Part shown: positions 7,287 through 10,703 of the stretch, piece by piece
How the letters are laid out: every line of letters begins with the position of its first letter
How positions within the stretch are numbered: position 1 is the stretch's first letter
From: Chloroflexota bacterium
GTDB lineage: Bacteria > Chloroflexota > Dehalococcoidia > SHYB01 > JACPQI01
DNA: 10,703 bases
NCBI GenBank assembly: GCA_016190545.1
Contig: JACPQI010000117.1
Span: forward strand, 1-10,703
Direction of reading: 5' to 3'
The notes under the pieces: model-generated
The model's input: the letters and a program-made list of their open reading frames with translations, nothing else
What the model was told of the DNA's origin: nothing
Databases searched by the model: none
Program-made: the position numbers and the translations under genes

Positions 7287-7712
7287 ATGTGGAACGGCAT
7301 CGTCGTCGCCGTCGGCGCCGTGGTCCAGGACGACCTTGGACGGGTGCTGCTGGTCAAGCATGTGCCGGAGCGCGGCGGCTTCTGGCAGGGCAAGTGGATA
7401 TGCCCTGGCGGGCGGCTTCACGCTGGCGAGCCGATCACTGAAGGTATTAAGCGAGAGGTGAAAGAGGAGACGGGGCTGGATATCGAACTTGGACGACCCC
7501 TCGTGCCCTTCGAGCGCATCGTTACCGATCATGGCAAGACGATGCATGTTATCTATGTGGACTACCTGGCCACGTCGCTGGGTCGGGATGCGACGCCGGC
7601 TTCCGATGTAGGGGAAGCGACGTGGGTCAGGAGGGATGGACTGCCCGGCATGTGGCCGGAGCTTCACGAAGACACGCAACGGCTGATGACTATCGCCGGG
7701 TTAGTGGAGTAG
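7287..7712 (+). CDS. Nudix hydrolase inserted between nuoM and nuoN
   Basis: Nudix enzymes hydrolyse a nucleoside diphosphate linked to another moiety, using Mg2+ or Mn2+. The 141-residue product is a single domain. It has the opening strand GIVVAVGAVVQDDLGRVLLVKH, a WICPGG lead-in, and a perfect Nudix box (GX5EX7REUXEEXGU) at residues 42-64, with G42, E48, R56, E57, E60, E61, G63 and L64 all present. It should be catalytically active. It lacks the zinc-binding region and the SQPWPFPxS motif of NADH pyrophosphatase NudC; by size and style it is closer to MutT or ADP-ribose pyrophosphatase-like enzymes, but the substrate cannot be read from the sequence. The ATG follows the nuoM stop directly, with GAGG at 7274-7277 as ribosome binding site. 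The stop is 3 nt before nuoN, whose Shine-Dalgarno lies in this gene's last codons. Confidence 0.95.
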   Translation: MWNGIVVAVGAVVQDDLGRVLLVKHVPERGGFWQGKWICPGGRLHAGEPITEGIKREVKEETGLDIELGRPLVPFERIVTDHGKTMHVIYVDYLATSLGRDATPASDVGEATWVRRDGLPGMWPELHEDTQRLMTIAGLVE

Positions 7713-7715
7713 AGC

Positions 7716-9200
7716 ATGCTCCTGCAACTGACTGACCGCCTGCCCCAGAACGTTTCTCTGCTTACGCCGGAGCTCAGCCTGGCTGGCCTGGCGGTAGCTG
7801 TCATTCTGCTGGACCTGGTAACGAAGCGCAAGAGCCTTCTGACTGCTGTGGCGGTGCTGGGCCTCATCGCGCCCCTGGTCTTCTCCATCGACCTGCTCAA
7901 CCGCACCGGCGAGACCGGCTTCGCGGGCGCCCTGCTGGTGGATGAGTTCAGCATATTCTTCAAGTTCCTGTTCATCGCCGTGGCCGCCCTAGTGATATTG
8001 GGCTCCCAGGACTACGTGGCGAAGTTCAAGCACTTCCAGGGCGAGTACTACGCCCTCATCCTGCTCGCCACCGGCGGCATGATGCTCATGGCCAGCACCG
8101 GCGAACTCATCTCCATCTATATCGCCCTGGAGCTCAACTCGCTGAGCCTGGCGGCTCTCGCCACCTTCCTCCGTGATGGCAAGTCGGCGGAGGCGGGGGT
8201 GAAATTCCTCGTGCTCGGCGCCATTAGTTCGGCGGTGCTGCTCTACGGCATGGCGATGGTCTATGGCCTCACCGGCAGCACCCAGTTGCATGAGATCGCC
8301 CGCTTCATTCCTGAGGGCCGCCTCTTCGATAACCCGGCCCTGCTGTTGGGCGTCGTGATGATCGCCGCTGGATTCGGCTTCAAGATCGCCAGCGTGCCGT
8401 TTCAGATGTGGGTGCCGGACGTGTACGAAGGGGCGCCCACGCCTGTCACCGCCTTCCTCTCCGTCGCTTCCAAGGCGGCGGGCTTCGCGGTGATTCTCCG
8501 GGTCTTCTATTCCGGTTTTGGATTGGTAGATGTAGACTGGCGCTTGCTCTTCGCCGTTCTCGCCGCCCTGTCCATGTTCCTCGGCAACCTGGTGGCCATC
8601 GTCCAGAACAATATCAAGCGCATGCTCGGCTACAGCACCATCGCCCACGCCGGCTACATCCTCATGGGAGTGGCCGCCATCACCGTCACAGGCGACAAGG
8701 GCGAGCTCCTGGGCCCCAGTGCCGTCCTCTTCTACCTGGCCGCCTACGCCATCACCAACCTGGGCGCCTTCTTCGGCGTCATCATCATCTCCGGCAAGGT
8801 CAACAGCGACCAGATCGACGATTTTGCTGGCATGGCGAAACGCTCCCCGGTCCTCGCCTTTGCCCTGGCCCTGTGCCTGGTCTCTCTCATCGGCATCCCG
8901 CCTACGGCCGTCTTCTGGGCCAAGCTCTATATCTTCAACGCCGCCGTGCAAAGCGACTTGGTGTGGCTGGTGATCGTGGGCGTCATCAACAGCGTCATCT
9001 CGGCCTACTTCTATTTGCGGGTGATCAAGGTGATGTACCTGCGGCCACCGGCCAGCGAGGAGAAGGTGCCCTTCTCGCTCCCAGTTGGGGCGGCCATGGG
9101 AATCACCTCCCTGGCGGTGCTGTTCTTCGGCATCGCCCCAGCCTGGCTCTTGCGGGCCGCCACCGAAGCTGTGCGTAACACCTTCCCACCCTTCAGCTAA
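7716..9200 (+). CDS. nuoN: NADH-quinone oxidoreductase subunit N (NuoN)
   Basis: NuoN is the third antiporter-like subunit, placed next to NuoK in the membrane arm. The product is 494 residues, normal for the family. Expected charged residues are present: E139 in IALELNSLSLAAL, K223 in GFGFKIASVPFQMW, K253 in SVASKAAGF, and K403 in FWAKLYIF, corresponding to E133, K217, K247 and K395 of E. coli. The VPDVYEGAPTPVTAF motif is a clear family mark. The ATG at 7716 follows GGAG (7706-7709) at 6-nt spacing, located in the end of the Nudix gene. It is the last gene of the operon; after its TAA comes a convergent spacer. Confidence 0.97.
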   Translation: MLLQLTDRLPQNVSLLTPELSLAGLAVAVILLDLVTKRKSLLTAVAVLGLIAPLVFSIDLLNRTGETGFAGALLVDEFSIFFKFLFIAVAALVILGSQDYVAKFKHFQGEYYALILLATGGMMLMASTGELISIYIALELNSLSLAALATFLRDGKSAEAGVKFLVLGAISSAVLLYGMAMVYGLTGSTQLHEIARFIPEGRLFDNPALLLGVVMIAAGFGFKIASVPFQMWVPDVYEGAPTPVTAFLSVASKAAGFAVILRVFYSGFGLVDVDWRLLFAVLAALSMFLGNLVAIVQNNIKRMLGYSTIAHAGYILMGVAAITVTGDKGELLGPSAVLFYLAAYAITNLGAFFGVIIISGKVNSDQIDDFAGMAKRSPVLAFALALCLVSLIGIPPTAVFWAKLYIFNAAVQSDLVWLVIVGVINSVISAYFYLRVIKVMYLRPPASEEKVPFSLPVGAAMGITSLAVLFFGIAPAWLLRAATEAVRNTFPPFS

Positions 9201-9347
9201 GCGCCTGTTGCGGAAGCCTTTCTACCGCCGAAGGAGTGTGGCAAAGAGGAGTTCGCACTGGGGCCTGGGCGCCCGCCTTTGGAGCCAGAAGGTCGCTGAT
9301 GTTTGCATACCGCAATGCAGCAAGCTGCGCTCTGAGCTGAATGACGA
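9201..9347. other. Convergent intergenic spacer, no gene seen
   Basis: This is the non-coding part of the spacer between nuoN (+) and the methyltransferase gene (-), up to the hairpin at 9348. Frames that pass through it are continuations of other-frame shadows of nuoN or the methyltransferase. Only short, weak inverted repeats are seen, such as GCAGCAAGCTGC near 9317. There is no tRNA-like fold, no repeat array and no credible promoter. Its likely content is the 3' untranslated ends of the two converging transcripts. Confidence 0.6.
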
Positions 9348-9375
9348 GGCCCGCCGTCACGCTGGACGGCGGGCC
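9348..9375. terminator. Candidate hairpin terminator between convergent operons
   Basis: A perfect 11-bp GC-rich inverted repeat pairs GGCCCGCCGTC (9348-9358) with GACGGCGGGCC (9365-9375) around a 6-nt loop. It overlaps the last codons and the stop of the methyltransferase gene (stop at 9357-9359 on the - strand). Reading the - strand, the stem is followed by TCGTCATT, only a poor T-rich stretch; on the + strand nothing T-rich follows. It could act as a weak bidirectional terminator or as a 3'-end-stabilising hairpin for either transcript. The structure is seen directly; the termination role is inferred. Confidence 0.55.
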
Positions 9376-10148
9376 AGAACGAGCCCATAACCGAGTGAGC
9401 CCTCGTTTACCGCCTGTTGAGCCTCGGCCACCAACCGCTTCGCCATTTCCACAAGCGCAGGGTCGAGAGGAAGCTTGTTCACCTTCAAGGCAATCTCTGC
9501 GATGAGGAGTTTCCCCTTCACATCTCGCAGGAACCCGGAGGCCACGTCCGGTAAGTCACTCAACTCTTCTATCTCGAAGCCGTGACGTACGAACAGATCG
9601 CCATATGCCTCCAGCGGGCGGGCGCCGCCTACGCAGCCTGCTGTGGCCAGCACACCACGCAGTCCGTCGGGCAAGGGGCCCGCCACCGTGACGTCCGTGA
9701 GACCGACGCGCCCCCCGGGGCGAAGGACGTGATAAATCGAGCGGACTACAGCGTCCTTATCCGGAAAGATGGACAGCGCACACTCCATGAGAGCGGCGTC
9801 AAACCTTTCTGAGCCCAGAGGGGCCTCCAGCAGATCGGCGCAGATGAACTCCGTCAGATGGTTCACTTGCTGGCGTGCCGCCGTTGCGCGGGCTGCTTCA
9901 ATGCCATGTCCCTCCAACGAAACACCCACAACGCTGCACCCCAGGCTTTTGGCCAGGTGGATGGCGCTAGCGCCTCTGCCGCACCCGGCATCCAGGACCC
10001 GCATGCCCGGCTCTAATTGCATCCGATGCGCCACGCGTTCCGTGAGTCGAAGCCCACCGGGATGCCATGATTCGCCCATGAGCCACTGCACTGCAGGGTG
10101 GTCGTACAGCGCAGTGCAGCAATTGGCCAGTTCTCTATCGGCGCTCAT
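9357..10148 (-). CDS. Class I SAM-dependent methyltransferase (type 11-like)
   Basis: This is a predicted cytosolic S-adenosylmethionine-dependent methyltransferase of 263 residues. Motif I, VLDAGCGRGA, is at residues 51-60, the post-I acidic strand VVGVSLEG at 73-80, the motif II region FDAALMEC at about 116-123, and the LRPGG motif at 142-146. Before motif I is a GESWHPGGLRLTERV segment, and after the core a roughly 110-residue C-terminal part with GCVGGARPLEAYGDLF. The substrate is not identifiable. The C-terminal cysteine context (C123, C172) loosely recalls arsenite methyltransferases, but this is weak. The ATG at 10148 is preferred over an in-frame TTG at 10169 because it overlaps the stop of the upstream SRPBCC gene as ATGA, with a weak GAG-type ribosome binding site. 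Coupling to the SRPBCC gene suggests they share a task. Confidence 0.88.
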   Translation of the reverse strand: MSADRELANCCTALYDHPAVQWLMGESWHPGGLRLTERVAHRMQLEPGMRVLDAGCGRGASAIHLAKSLGCSVVGVSLEGHGIEAARATAARQQVNHLTEFICADLLEAPLGSERFDAALMECALSIFPDKDAVVRSIYHVLRPGGRVGLTDVTVAGPLPDGLRGVLATAGCVGGARPLEAYGDLFVRHGFEIEELSDLPDVASGFLRDVKGKLLIAEIALKVNKLPLDPALVEMAKRLVAEAQQAVNEGSLGYGLVLARRPA

Positions 10149-10672
10149 ACGCTCATCTCGTGCGAGCAAGGCTGCTGGGGATATACCCTACTCCGGCTCG
10201 CCCTCGCCTCTATAGTACGCTTTACCTCAGATAGATGCTCTCGCATGAATCTTCTCATCATCGGCGTCACGTAGAGCTTCCCGAGGAGCCAGCCCAGATA
10301 CCCCCATCCAAGAGCGAAGGTGCTTTCATAGCGCAGGCGGCAGCATGGTCCCTCGGCCACAAGGACAAGCTCGTCTCGGAGGACCGGTACAGGCCCCTTG
10401 TGCCCACGGAACGATATCCGCTCTGGCTCCTGGGTCGTGACCCATTCCTGGGTCACGTACACCGTCTTACGGCCAAAGATCCCCTTGACGGACGTCCGGA
10501 ACTCGATCAGCTTGCGGCCCTCTTGCTCTTCGATCATGCGGCTGGTGGGCTTGCCGTCAGGCCCCGCCGACCCCCACGCAGTGAGGACCTCGAAAGCCAG
10601 CCGCCGGTCCGCCTTGATGTGCACCTCTGCTGGAGGGAGAGCGATCTCTATTCGGCCCATGTTCGCTACCAT
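10145..10672 (-). CDS. SRPBCC (START-like) family ligand-binding protein
   Basis: This is a 175-residue protein with the hallmarks of the SRPBCC / polyketide cyclase-like fold: a first strand and helix (VHIKADRRLAFEVLTAWG), alternating strands through the middle (including ISFRGHKGPVPVLRDELVL and CCRLRYESTFALGWG), and a long C-terminal helix (REHLSEVKRTIEARA). Members bind hydrophobic ligands or act as cyclases or hydrolases; which applies here is not visible. The tail after that helix is polar and probably unstructured. The start is uncertain: ATG at 10672 or the in-frame ATG at 10660 (GRIEIALPP). Neither has a strong Shine-Dalgarno, and the frame stays open to the right window edge, so an upstream start cannot be excluded. 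Its TGA overlaps the methyltransferase ATG by 4 nt. The promoter must lie outside the window. Confidence 0.75.
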   Translation of the reverse strand: MVANMGRIEIALPPAEVHIKADRRLAFEVLTAWGSAGPDGKPTSRMIEEQEGRKLIEFRTSVKGIFGRKTVYVTQEWVTTQEPERISFRGHKGPVPVLRDELVLVAEGPCCRLRYESTFALGWGYLGWLLGKLYVTPMMRRFMREHLSEVKRTIEARASRSRVYPQQPCSHEMSV

Positions 10673-10703
10673 GTGGTACCGGCTGCTGGCAGGCGCGTTA
10701 ACC

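Noticed and set aside
7989..8951. Antisense open frame (320 codons) opposite nuoN
   Set aside because: It is a shadow of nuoN with the same biased composition and no ribosome binding site or domain.
9085..9390. 101-codon + strand open frame across the nuoN end and the spacer
   Set aside because: It starts inside nuoN in another frame, has an Arg/Ser/Pro-rich product with no domain, and lacks a ribosome binding site.
10149..10169. TTG start at 10169 for the methyltransferase, adding seven residues
   Set aside because: The ATG at 10148 forms an ATGA overlap with the upstream stop, the typical coupling arrangement. The extra residues are not needed by the family fold.

Overview
This window carries the 3' two-thirds of a respiratory complex I (nuo) operon on the + strand, followed by a convergent two-gene module on the - strand. 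The organism looks like a GC-rich bacterium. The subunit order D-H-I-J-K-L-M-N, with nuoH directly after nuoD and no nuoEFG between them, fits the 11-subunit type of complex I cluster known from Chloroflexota (for example Dehalococcoidia) and some other lineages. A Chloroflexota origin is my best guess but is an inference from gene order and protein style only.

Positions 1-9200 (+): nuoD (5' end cut off by the window), nuoH, nuoI, nuoJ, nuoK, a 64-residue DUF2007-like protein, nuoL, nuoM, a 141-residue Nudix hydrolase and nuoN. Junctions are very tight: nuoD/nuoH overlap by one base (TAATG), most others are separated by 0-5 nt, and only nuoL/nuoM has a 32-nt gap. Ribosome binding sites mostly lie inside the end of the preceding gene. 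I see no internal promoter or terminator, so this reads as one polycistronic, translationally coupled transcript. NuoD and NuoI form part of the peripheral arm (quinone site and two 4Fe-4S clusters). NuoH, J, K, L, M and N form the membrane arm that pumps ions. The key charged residues of the three antiporter-like subunits are all present, so the complex looks functional. The input module (NuoEFG) is not at its usual place.

The two non-nuo genes inside the operon are the most interesting part: the DUF2007-like protein sits between nuoK and nuoL, and a complete Nudix hydrolase with an intact catalytic box sits between nuoM and nuoN.

Positions 9201-9356: a 156-nt convergent intergenic spacer without a gene. 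It ends in a perfect 11-bp hairpin that extends into the last codons of the methyltransferase gene.

Positions 9357-10672 (-): an SRPBCC (START-like) lipid- or ligand-binding family protein, then a class I SAM-dependent methyltransferase whose ATG overlaps the SRPBCC stop codon (ATGA). They are probably one small operon whose promoter lies beyond the right edge. Their substrate is unknown, and nothing ties them functionally to complex I.
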